This document shows positions 8,363-18,100 of a stretch of DNA of 20,619 bases, one piece after another (the first letter of the stretch is position 1; each line of letters starts with the position of its first letter). A program made the position numbers and the translations under genes. Source of the stretch: Auxenochlorella pyrenoidosa (lineage: Eukaryota; Chlorophyta; Trebouxiophyceae; Chlorellales; Chlorellaceae); contig KQ482061.1 in NCBI GenBank assembly GCA_001430745.1, positions 927,502-948,120 on the forward strand. Direction: 5' to 3'. The notes beneath the pieces are model-generated. The model did not search any database and was not told the DNA's origin. It saw only the letters and a program-made list of their open reading frames with translations.

Positions 8363-10460
8363 GCTGAGGTGGGTGCTGCAGGGCTACTAGGCGCCTCGGC
8401 CGTAGGCGCAGGCGCATGGGGCTGGCTCCCACTCGCGTTGCCGCCTGCTGTGTTTGAGGCTGCTTGCGGCGACTGCTGCTGCTGCGCCGGCTGCTGCTCA
8501 TGCTGCTTCTGAGCGGCATGCGGCGCCTGCTCGGCCAGCTGGGCACTAGACGCCTCCTGCTTGCGTGTGACAGGCAGGCTGGAGCTGCCAGGTGGCGAGG
8601 CAGCCTGGCCATCCGTGCCAGGCTGGGGGGCAACAGGCTGTGACTGTGATGGCTGCCCAGCCATTGGCGCGTTGCTGCCCGCAGTGCCCGGTGCTGCTGA
8701 GGCGCTGCCGCCGTCGTCGCTGGCATTGCCAGCGGTGCCTGTGGAAACAGTTTGAGCAGACTGTTGCTGTGGCTGCTGCAACGCCAGCGGCTGCTGGCTG
8801 GCGGGGGCCCCAGCGCTTGGCTGCGCTGGCGTGGCGGCGCTCACCAGGGCTGCAGTGCTGGCTTCAGAGGCAGGCGCTGTGTTGCCATCACCCCCACTGG
8901 GCGGCCGGCGAGACAGTGCCTCTTGCGCTTGCGCTTGCTGCTGCTGCGCCTGCTGCTGTGGCTGCTGCTGCTGTGGCGGCACCACATCTTGCCGCGTGTC
9001 TCCAGCCAGCTCCGCAGCGAGCGCGTCCCCCGACTGCCCCTGCTCCCCCTGCACAGCGGCCGCCGCCCGCGCATCTGGCGCTGCCGCGGCAGCGGGGGGC
9101 GCCCTTGTTGGCAGCGGGATGTCCCTTGTGGGATCAAGCGCGGCTGCCAGGATGTCGGGCGCGGGCTCGGGCGCCGGCGCCGCCATCTCCAGCTCCGGCG
9201 GCAGCAGCCCCAGCCCCTCCTCTGCAGCCAGCTGGTCTTCAAGCTCCTCCACAGCGCTGCGCCCAAACACGCCCACGCTATTGAGCGCGCACACCGCCTC
9301 CCCGCCGTGCTGCGACAGGAAGCGCAGCAGCAGGTAGCGCACCCAGCGGGGGCTGTCGATGGCAAACATCTGGCTGCCCTTGGCCTTCTCGGCTGCGGTG
9401 GGGAAAGGAGATGGCGATGCAGCAGGAGTGGGCCCAGGTCGACCAGCGGCGCTGTTGCACGCATCAACTGCACAGGCCGTGCGTCTTGGGTGCGTGCACT
9501 GGGGGTGCGGCCACGGTGTCTCCCCGTGTTCACGACGCCCCGCGCGGCCCCCATGTGCAAGCAGCGGGCACCCACCCGTGAAGCTGCCCAGCAGCTTCCA
9601 CTGGCTGCTGTTCAGGCTGCGCGCGTAGTCGGTACCCAGCCCATCAGTGCGCGGGTGGCTCTGCCGCCCGAGCACCTCAAACTCGCGCACCCGGGCCGAG
9701 TACAGCTCGTTCTGCAGACGGGCGGGCGGCTGGCCAGCAAGTGGGGTTGAGATGCTGCAGGCTGCCCACGGTGGCAGGCGGCATGCATCCTGTCATCTGC
9801 CGAGACCTGCACCGCCCCCTGCCTGCCTGCACGCTGCTGGACTGGGCTGCAAGCTCACGGCTGCGAGCTCATCCCACTCTGTTCCAGTGAGCGTCAGCCA
9901 CGGTTGCACTGCCTGGCCGGGAGCGTTGGTGTCCGGTCCCGGCGAGTTGCACCCGGCAATGCTTGCAAGAGTGCCATGAGGGAGGGCCGCCACCACCCGG
10001 CTCACCTGGCTGAGCTCCAGCCGGCTCACTCTCGCCACCTGGCTGAGCTCCAGCATCACCCACTTGGCCTCCGCACGGCAGTCGTTCTTGAGAAAGGTGT
10101 CGGGGTCGTCGTCCAGCAGGGCAGACACTTTCTTGGCCTCCTTGTTCGCAGCCAGCACCTTGGCGCCTGCGCACAGAGCGGGGGGCGGCGGGGGCCAGGG
10201 TCAAGCACACAAGGGCGCTCTTGGGCACAAGGCGCGCACAGCCCCAGGCCGCTGGGTGGGCCGTGGGCTGCTGCTGCCCAGCACCCAGCTTGGCCCAAGG
10301 GCAGGCGCACGCAACAGCGCTCATAAGCTCTCTGTCCGCTCCCTGCTGGCGCCTCCGACCTTCAGGCTGGAACCCACCATCCTTGGAAAGCGCAAAGTTG
10401 TGTTGCTCCTCTTCTGGCAACAGGGTTGGAGCATCCCCAGTCGGGCTGGCGGCCTCTGCT

Positions 10461-10499
<39 letters not shown>

Positions 10500-11017
10500 G
10501 CCTGATCAGCAGACACGCTGCCAGCTGTTGGCTGCTGTAATGCTGCATCTACTGCTTCAGGTGCCTGCTGGCCATCTGGTGCTGGGGGGGTGGAGCCAAT
10601 TGCAGCAGGGCCAGCCTGCTGCACCTGCGTACCAGGCTGCCCGTCCAAGATGGGTGCTGCAGCGCTTGCAGGCTGGTCGTTGCTGGATGAATCATCCTTG
10701 CGACTGGACACGGGCTCGCCGCTGGCTCCGGCGAGCTCGTCAGCAGGCCTGGCAACAGTGTCGCCGGCGGCAGCGGCACAGCTCGATGTACCGCCAGCGG
10801 TGGCGCAGTGCTCGTCAGACCCCGCCGCCCCGCCGTTGTCGGGGTGCTGCGCAGGGACTGTCCCGGTCTGCAGCGGTGCCGTGCCGTCCTGCCCGGCAGC
10901 TCCCACAGACGGCCCGCTGGGCGCTCCTCGACCGGGCGTGCTAAGCGTGCACACCAGAGCCGCCAGCAGCAGTGCTCGAAGCACCATGCTGGCCAGGTGC
11001 CACCGACCCTGACGCAT
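7201..11017 (-). CDS. Mid-SUN-domain transmembrane protein (SUN-like, SLP1/OPT/POD1 type)
   Basis: Exons in transcript order 11017-10378, 10166-10006, 9711-9576, 9392-7987, 7760-7637 and 7418-7201 (stop TGA at 7203-7201) give 894 residues; phases 1, 0, 1, 0, 1. The N-terminus has a signal peptide or anchor (VLRALLLAALVCTL, residues ~12-25); a second in-frame ATG 10 codons on is a possible alternative start. Residues ~203-365 are a SUN domain: NFALSKDGAKVLAANKEAK, LLDDDPDTFLKNDC, KWVMLELSQ, REFEVLG, WKLLGSF, PRWVRYLLLRFLSQHGGE, NSVGVFG. Then comes ~330 residues of Gln/Pro/Ala/Ser low complexity, a conserved coiled coil (~715-820, SVYELLVQEIKAAKLQHKLL) and two C-terminal membrane segments (~828-845, ~855-873). 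This order matches mid-SUN proteins of the ER and nuclear envelope, known for roles in nuclear shape and ER protein handling. The total is longer than plant mid-SUN proteins mainly because of the linker. Confidence 0.88.
8311..8361 (-). repeat. Pure CAG trinucleotide repeat, 17 units, coding polyglutamine
   Basis: On the plus strand this reads as 17 uninterrupted CTG; on the coding minus strand it is 17 CAG codons for glutamine in the linker of the SUN-domain protein. The run has no CAA interruption, which favours slippage and length variation. Smaller interrupted CAG runs lie nearby around 8460-8520 and 8930-8975. Confidence 0.95.
10003..10053 (-). repeat. Direct repeat of 18 bp carrying two alternative splice donors
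   Basis: CTGGAGCTCAGCCAGGTG (minus strand) occurs at 10053-10036 and again at 10020-10003, 33 bp apart. Each copy contains CAG|GT. The downstream copy (CAG|GTGAGC, exon end 10006) is used in the gene model because it keeps the expected SUN-domain strand VARVSRLELSQ. Use of the upstream donor would remove exactly 11 codons and keep the frame. Confidence 0.85.
10463..10498 (-). repeat. CAG trinucleotide repeat, 12 units, coding polyglutamine
   Basis: Twelve uninterrupted CTG on the plus strand are CAG codons in exon 1 of the SUN-domain gene, between the signal peptide and the SUN domain. The tract is in the disordered, lumen-facing N-terminal segment. Confidence 0.93.
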
Positions 11018-11455
11018 TGCGACACTTGACTTTGCTGCCGGCGCGAGGCCTCAGCAAGGGAGGCCGTTCATGCTTTCAATTGGCCCCTGATATATGCATC
11101 AATGCCAAAACATTGCGATCTGTCCTTCGGAAGTGCCCAATTGAGCAGAGGCAGGCTCTGCGTGCACAGCGGCAGCCCCAGAGGCGGCGCCCTTGCATTC
11201 GCTCTTCCTGAACCGCCATCTGGTGTTTTCTTTCGCGTCATCCGCATCGCCTTTGGCGATTCTGATCGGGGCGGAAACCTGTAAAACCTTTTCCCCAGAT
11301 CGTTTTCGGTGCTTTCGAGCACGTGCATAGAACCAGCTTTCGGCTTGTCGAACGAAAGTCATCGACACAGGTGTCAGGCCGACGACGCCCAAGTCGCAGA
11401 CAGCGACAGGCAGTGAGTGCGGCTGGAGGCGCGGTGGCCGCTGCAACGGCGCGTC
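11018..11455. promoter_or_regulatory. Bidirectional upstream region between SUN-domain gene and PIG-A gene
   Basis: The two genes diverge with 438 bp between start codons, so both promoters and 5' UTRs must lie here. A TATA-like GATATATGCATC at 11089-11100 sits about 75 bp upstream of the SUN-gene start. A G-box-type palindrome, CACGTG, is at 11320-11325, about 130 bp before the PIG-A start. The middle part is less GC-rich than the genes. No transcription start can be fixed from sequence alone. Confidence 0.5.
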
Positions 11456-14400
11456 ATGGACGGCGGCAGCTGCCCACACGGCCAGCTGCGCCTGCTCATG
11501 GTCTCCGACTTCTTCTACCCCAACACGGGCGGCGTGGAGAGCCACATCTACCAGCTGAGCCAGTGCCTGCTGGCGCGGGGGCACAAGGTGGTCGTGCTCA
11601 CGCATGCCTATGGGGACAGGGCGGGCGTGCGACACCTGACAAACGGCCTCAAGGTGGGTCCTTAGATGAGCCGACCCAGCAACGCCTCTGCAGTGTCCGA
11701 GGGGTTCACGCTGCTGGCCACTAAAGCTGCAATCCACTCATGCTCGTGGCTCCGCCGCGCCTGCGCCGGTTGGTGCGAGCGACAGCGTCCCCGCCGCCCA
11801 GGCCTTCTCTCTGCTGCATCGCCACTCAGCTTCTCATCGCGGCGCCGCCACGCAGGTGTACTATGCGCCGCGCCTGGCCTTCACCCAGGCCGTCACCCTG
11901 CCCACCCTGTTTGGCGGCTTCCCCCTGCTGCGGTCCATCCTGCTGCGAGAGCGCATCACCCTTGTGCATGCCCACCAGGCAAGTTGGCCAGCAGGGCACC
12001 CCAGGCCGGCCGGCAGGAGAGCCCATCTTGCCTTCATGCTCACTTGCTGGGAGCGCGCCTGCGGTTGAGGCTATTTAGCAAGCTGCTGTGCTCATCCCGC
12101 CGCCCGCCAGGGTGGCACACACGCCAGCCTGGGGCACGCCCACGTGCACTCCAGCGTTCCGCGGCCCTGCTGCCCAGCCACTGTGCTCTGCAGTGTGCAG
12201 TCTGCCGGGGCGGGCCTTGCATGGTCCCGTGCGCAGTGAGCTTGCTGCAGTCGGCCTTGCATTGCCTGCGCTGCCAGATGCCCCCCTCGCCAACCACCAT
12301 CACCACCCTCCACCCTCTTACCTCGCTCCTACCCCTCTCCCCGCGCGCCTCCAGGCCTTCTCCACCATGGCTCACGAGGCCATCATGCACGCCCGGACCA
12401 TGGGGTACCCGGTCGTCTTCACCGACCACTCGCTCTTCGGCTTTGCCGACGCCTCCTCCATCCTCATGAACAAGGTGGCCGGCCAGCCTGCTGTGCCGCC
12501 GATGTGGTGGCTGCTGCTTGCTAGTTGGAAGTTGCCTGGTGCGGAGCGGCGGTGCAGCGGCTGCGAGCCCTGGCTGATCCCCCGCCGCGCACTTCGAGTG
12601 CAGACTGCCTGACCCGAACGCCCGCCCTCCCGCTGCTTGCGGGGGCGCAGCAAGAGCTCCCCTGGAATGCCGGCTTCGCTTCCGGCCTGGCGGCTCGGCA
12701 CCGCCCGTCGACCATGCCCCAGCCCCCTGCCCCCTGCCAGGTGCTCAAGTACACGCTGGCGGATGTGCACCACGTGATCTGCGTCAGCCACACCAGCAAG
12801 GAGAACACGGTGCTGCGCGCCTGCATCCCGCCCACGCGCGTGTCGGTCATCCCCAACGGTGGGTGCGCCGCCTGGAGCTGGGGCTCGCAGGGTGTGGGCT
12901 GGGTGGCGCGCGTGTGAGTGGGGACCGCGCCGAGCCTCGCTGCCCCTGCCGTTGCCGCGTTGCATGGCCGTCTGCACCCTGCCCACAGGCGAACTCTACA
13001 TCAAGCAAGCAACTGCCTGTTGTTGGGTTTTTGAGGAGTGCCCGCGCGTCGGGTCAAACTGGCAAAAGAATTGACGCCATGCAGTGACGGCGCTGCTCCC
13101 TGTGGGTGCAGCGGTGGATGCGTCGTTGTTCGAGCCGGAGCCCCTCCAGCAGCAGGAGCAGCAGGCGCGGCGGCGAGGGGGGCGGCACGGAGAGCGCCAT
13201 CCGGGCGGCGGCTCAGCAAGGCTCAGCGGGGACGCCGGCAGCAGCAGCAGCTGGAGGGATGGCAGCAGCGGCGGCGGCAGCGGCGACGGCACCATCACGG
13301 TTGTGGCGCTGAGCAGGCTGGTGTACCGCAAGGGCATCGACCTGCTGGCGGCTGTACTGCCAGAGCTGTGTGAGCGGCACCCACATCTGCAGGTGGGTCG
13401 GGCCGAACTGGCTGCCGAGCGGGCGCAGCAGGCAGCGCACGCAGCTGTCGTTGTGGGGCTGGCATCGCTGCCGGCTGCCGCTGCAGTAGGCTCAAGCCGC
13501 CTGCACCACCAGCGCTCGCAGCCTGCCAGCCTTGTGCATGTCCCTTGCCCTGTGCCTCTGCCGTGGCGCAGGTGCTCCCACCGCTTGTGCCAGCTCCTGG
13601 CACTGCTGCCCTGGCTGCTCCGACCCACCCCTGTCATGCCGCTCTAGCCAGCCTCATTTGCTGCCTCTCCCCCTGCCCGCCTGCAGTTTCTGATCGGCGG
13701 CGACGGCCCCAAGCGCCCCCTGCTGGAGGCGGTGGTGCGGGAGCATGGCCTCGGGGGGCGGGTGTGCCTGGTGGGTGCGGTACCACACGAGCGCGTGCGC
13801 CAGCTGCTGGTGCGGGGCCACATCTTCCTCAACTGCTCCCTCACCGAGGCCTTCTGCATGGCGCTGGTGGAGGCGGCGGCGGCAGGTGGGGCTCATGCGC
13901 AAGCGCCAGATTGAGAGGGCAGTGCTGCCGTTGCTTGTGCTGGGTCTTGCAAATCGCTGCAACCAGGCGAACCTACCAGGCAGAAGTTGCAGTAAACGGG
14001 AGCTTGGAACAGGGCTTGAACACCGTGCTCCCGCTGTCTGCCCTGCTCGTTCCAAGCAGTCCCGCTGAACACACATACTCCAAGCGCACCCTCTTACATG
14101 TTGCTTCATGACGCTGCGCCTCCCCTGCCTGTTGCCCCCGCAGGCCTGCTGGTCGTGTCCACGCGGGTGGGAGGGGTGCCAGAGGTGCTGCCCGGCGACA
14201 TGCTGCTGCTGGCAGAGCCCTCCCCAGAGGGGTTGGTGGACGCGGTGGGCGAGGCGGTGCGGCGGGTGGAGGCGGGCGGGCGAGACGCGTGGGCGCAGCA
14301 CGCCGCTGTGAGCGACATGTACAGCTGGCAGGCCATCGCGCAGCGCACGGAGCGCGTCTACTGGGCCGTGCTGCGGGGGTGCAGCTGCGGCGATGGCAGC

Positions 14401-14864
14401 GGTGGCGGGGCGGGCAGCGGCAGAGCACGGACAGCCGCGGAAGAGGACGCGCCGCGCCGCCGCAGCAGCAGCAGCATTAGCAGTGGGCCAGGCGGCTTGC
14501 CAGGCTCTGCAGTCTGCATGCCGAGGGATGACAGCATGGCAGGCCGCCTGCGGCGGTACCACAAGTGCGGCACCTGGTTTGGCAAGATCTGCTGCTGCAT
14601 CGCAGGTGCGCCGCGGCTCCCGACCGCCCAGGAGGGTGTGGGCGGCCCCTGTTGGTAGCATGCAGGCGTGCCCACGTCCTGGCGCTCGCCCGCCTGGCCC
14701 ACACCACGTTCCCAACCTCCACAATTACTCTGTGCGGCCCCACCCCCAAACGCCTTGCAGCCGTGGACTGGCTATACTGGCGGTTCCTGGAGTGGCGGCA
14801 GCCTGCCGGCAGCATCGAGCTGGCGCCCAACTTCCCGCCGGTGCAGCGGGGCCAGTCGCGCTGA
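11456..14864 (+). CDS. PIGA: PIG-A, GPI-GlcNAc transferase catalytic subunit (GT4 family)
   Basis: Exons 11456-11653, 11856-11978, 12355-12474, 12741-12858, 13112-13392, 13687-13885, 14144-14605 and 14761-14864 (stop TGA 14862-14864) give 534 residues; phases 0, 0, 0, 1, 0, 1, 1. PIG-A transfers GlcNAc from UDP-GlcNAc to phosphatidylinositol on the cytosolic face of the ER, the first step of GPI-anchor synthesis, in a multi-subunit complex. Landmarks near-identical to animal [24 protein letters not shown] (residues ~14-33), [65 protein letters not shown], and [14 protein letters not shown]. The GT4 E-x7-E pair is Glu334/Glu342. A Gln/Arg/Gly/Ser insertion occupies ~198-244 and another, Gly/Ser/Arg-rich, ~425-477. 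The C-terminal membrane segment (~487-512) is weakly hydrophobic and includes Lys and Asp. The second intron has a GC donor (CAG|GCAAGT). Confidence 0.95.
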
Positions 14865-15172
14865 TGGCCGACCGCTGTGCCACCAGCTGGTGCTGCTTGC
14901 CGCAAGTTTGGTGCTGTCGTTGTTGTCCTCACACATTGTGAATGGAGGATACCAGAGAGGTCAATTCAGCTTCCTCTAAACACCCTCCCTCTTGTCTTGA
15001 ATGGCCGGAGAGCGGGCAGCTGCGGAACACCAACCTCTGGCTGAGCTGGCAGGCTACTGGGATGCATGCTGGGCAGGTTGCCTGTCAGGCTGCTGTTTTT
15101 TTGACAATCGCCCTGGGGCATTTGTGCACAGTGGCACACAAAACTGTGCAGGGGCAGGCAGCCCTGGCAGCA
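14865..15172. other. Convergent intergenic region (3' UTRs of PIG-A and REV1 genes)
   Basis: These 308 bp lie between two stop codons facing each other and should hold both 3' UTRs and cleavage sites. The part 14920-15000 is AT-richer. No TGTAA is present on either strand, so polyadenylation signals are unresolved. I see no RNA gene or conserved coding sequence. Confidence 0.5.
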
Positions 15173-18100
15173 TCAGGCGCAACCGCCGGCCTCGCCGGCA
15201 TCCAGCAGGCCAGGCAGCCGGAGGGGCCAGCCGTAGCGGGCCTGCACCCCTCGCTGCGCCGCCGCCACCAGCGCCTCGCCGCCGCCTGCTGCAAACCAGG
15301 GATGCTGCACACCCAGCCGCAGCACAGCGCGCAGCAGCTGGCGCAGCTGCTCCAGGTCGCGCGCTGCCAGCAGCTCTGCCGCCGCCTGCTGCAGGCAGCG
15401 GCCCAGCTGCTTGAGGGCATGCTGGAGCTGGGAGCTGGCAGCGCCGCTGTTGCCGCTACCGCTGGCATTGGTAGGAGATGCGACGGCCGGGGAGGCAGCA
15501 GGCATGGGCGCGGCGTCGGCATTGGCAGCAGCCACGCCGCCCTGCTGCCGCTCATGTATTCGCTGCATGCTGTCCTGGCGTGGCGAGCATGCTGCCGCTG
15601 GGCTGGTGCCGCCCGGCTGCTGTCCTGCGCCTGCTCTCCCTGCAGGCTGTGTTGACGGCAGGTCAAGTTCCAGACTGTGCCTGCTGGCCCCGCTGTCGCT
15701 GCCGGCCGCGCTGTCCTTGCTGCCTCCAGGACCCTCTGCAAGGCTGCTGTCATGGCCGCCGCTGCTGGGACACACAGCTGCACCACCGCCGCCCCGGTCT
15801 GCACTCTGGTTGGACGCCAGCTGGCCGCGCTGCCGAGCCAGCGGCAAGGCAGCACCCTTGGGCACCAGCTGCGCCTCCAGCGACTGCAGGCAGTCTGCCA
15901 GGGCGGCCGCCAGGCTGTGCACCGACCCAGCTTGCTCCGCCTCCTCCAAAAAGAGCTCCACTACAAGCGGTACCGCCGGCGCCTCAACCTCCTGCTCAAT
16001 GTTCTGCCGCAACCACTCATCCTGCGACCGCCCTGACGTCTCCTTGCCCGCCTCCCTGCCTGGAGGCATGCTGCCAGCAGCTGCAGCCTCCTCTGCCTCG
16101 CGCAGTGCCTGCTCCTCGTGCCAGCGCTGCCGCCAGGCCTGCTCCTCGTCCCGCCGCTGGCCAAGGCGCGACCGCTGGTGCTGCCGGTGCCGGCCCACGC
16201 CGCCGCCGGCAATGCCCGGCTGCTGCTGCTGCTGCAGATGCTGCAGCACTTCTTGTCTGACCTCTAAGGGGAGCTCCCGCAGCACCGCTGGGTCAATCTG
16301 GGACAGCGACAGCCGCGCCGCCTCCTGCTGCTGCTGCTGCTGCGCCTGGCGGGCCACAGCGGCCTGGCCACGCGCCGATACGCCAAAGGGCGGGGGGTTG
16401 GCAACGAACGAGTCGAGCCGCTGCCGCTTGCTGACGTGGTGCAGCGCGCTGCCGCTGCCGCGCCCTGCCCGTTGGGCATGCAGGGGTGGGCCTGGGCCGT
16501 GCGCGCCAATCCCTGCACGGGGCCGACACACCACACACACATGAGAGAACCTTCAGGGAGCGCTTCCCAGGCTGGCCAAGCAAGCGGGTTGGCATGCGCA
16601 GCTGAACCGAGTACCAGCGCGGACTGCCTTGCAGGCAAGTGGCAACGGATGCGCAGGCGTCGAGCCCCCACCGTAAGCAACCTCCAGCTCTCGCCGCATC
16701 GCCAGGGGCAGGACCTCGAGCACTGCCGGGTCCACCTGGGACAGGGCAGGCAGCGCCACAATGGGGGACGGCGGCAGGACAGCAGCCCTGCTGCTGCCGG
16801 CACCCGCATCGCCTCTGCCCCGGTCTGGTGGCTGTGGTTGCGGCACCCTACCGGCGGCATGGGGCGCTGGCAGCGCGCCGCCCTGAGCGGCGGCTGCGAC
16901 CCAGTCACGGCCTCCCTCCTCGCTGCCTGCATCCTCCTCGAGCAGCGGCCGCTTGCCCCTGGCCTTGGCTTCTTGCTCGGCTGCCACCCCTGCCCCCGCC
17001 GCCTCGTCAGCATGCCGCTGCTGCGCATCGCCCTGGTTGTGCCGCGGCGGCGGCTGCTGCTGCCAGGGGGGTTGCTGCTGCGGCGGTGGCTGCCCGCCGG
17101 CTGCCCCCACCAGCTCCCTCTGCACCTCGTAGGGCAGGCACTCCAGGGCAGAGGCATCCATCTGCGGGAGGCCCAGGCAGGGCGGGGGCAACCAGGTGAA
17201 AGGGGGCAGGGCGCGGCGGGGGGAAGGGGAGCGTGCAGTGCAGGGGGCCGGCAGAAGCTGGCTGGCTGGCTGCAAGCTCTGCCAGATGTGCCGGGGTGCG
17301 GGCATGCGCAGCCCTGCAGCAACCCGCGGCCCGGGGACCGCCTTAAGCCCCACCTGCGACAGCGACACCCCCTGCCACTGCGGGGGCAACCCCTGCTGTT
17401 GCTGCTGCGCTGCTGCCAGCTGCTGCTCGGGGCCCTCCTGGCCGGCAGCACCAGCCCTGGCCAGAGAGGCTTCCAGCAACACCTGCTGGTCAGGGCTGGG
17501 CTCGCGTGCAGCGCTGGGAGGGTGCGCGTGCTGTCCTGCTCCCTCCCCTGGCCTGGGGCTGCTGCCCTGCCCATCATGCTGCTGAGGTGGCTCGTGCCGC
17601 TGCTTAGAGGGGTGGTGCGTGGGCAGGGCGGGCGGCGGTGCCTGCGGCGGCTGAGCTACGGCTGCATCCGCTGGCGCTCCTGTGCGCTCGTGCTGCTGAG
17701 GCAGTCCTTCTTCCACGAGCTCCTCTGCCTGGTGCTGCTGCTCCGGCCTGTCCTCCTGCTGCTGCTCGTCTCGCCTCCCCGCCGCCCGCCGCTGCTCGTC
17801 TTGCCTCTCCGCCGCCTGCTGCTGGCCCAGCTGCAGAAAGGCTGCCAGCTTGGCGGACGCGGCGCCACCCGCGCGTGGCCCCGCCCCCTCATTGTCGAGT
17901 TTGGTCACCTGCAGCATCAACCGAAACACTGCGTACACTGCTCGCAGCGGCGCTGGCAGCACGAGGTTTTGCTGCAAGTACCAGGCTTGAAGGCACCCAC
18001 CCCGCGGCACAGAGGCAGCAAGGCTGCCCTGGCATCCCACTTCCTCACTGCAGCAGTCTCCCCACAAAAGCATTGTCTTGATCACACCTGTCGACCTGTG

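Noticed and set aside
7591..9690. Unspliced 699-codon minus-strand frame as one protein
   Set aside because: It reads through two introns. Splicing at 9576/9392 and 7987/7760 restores the SUN-domain and coiled-coil sequence, while the read-through segments match nothing.
8752..9750. Plus-strand open frame of 332 codons opposite the SUN-domain gene
   Set aside because: It mirrors the Gln-rich linker as Leu/Arg/Cys repeats and crosses an intron of a well-supported minus-strand gene.
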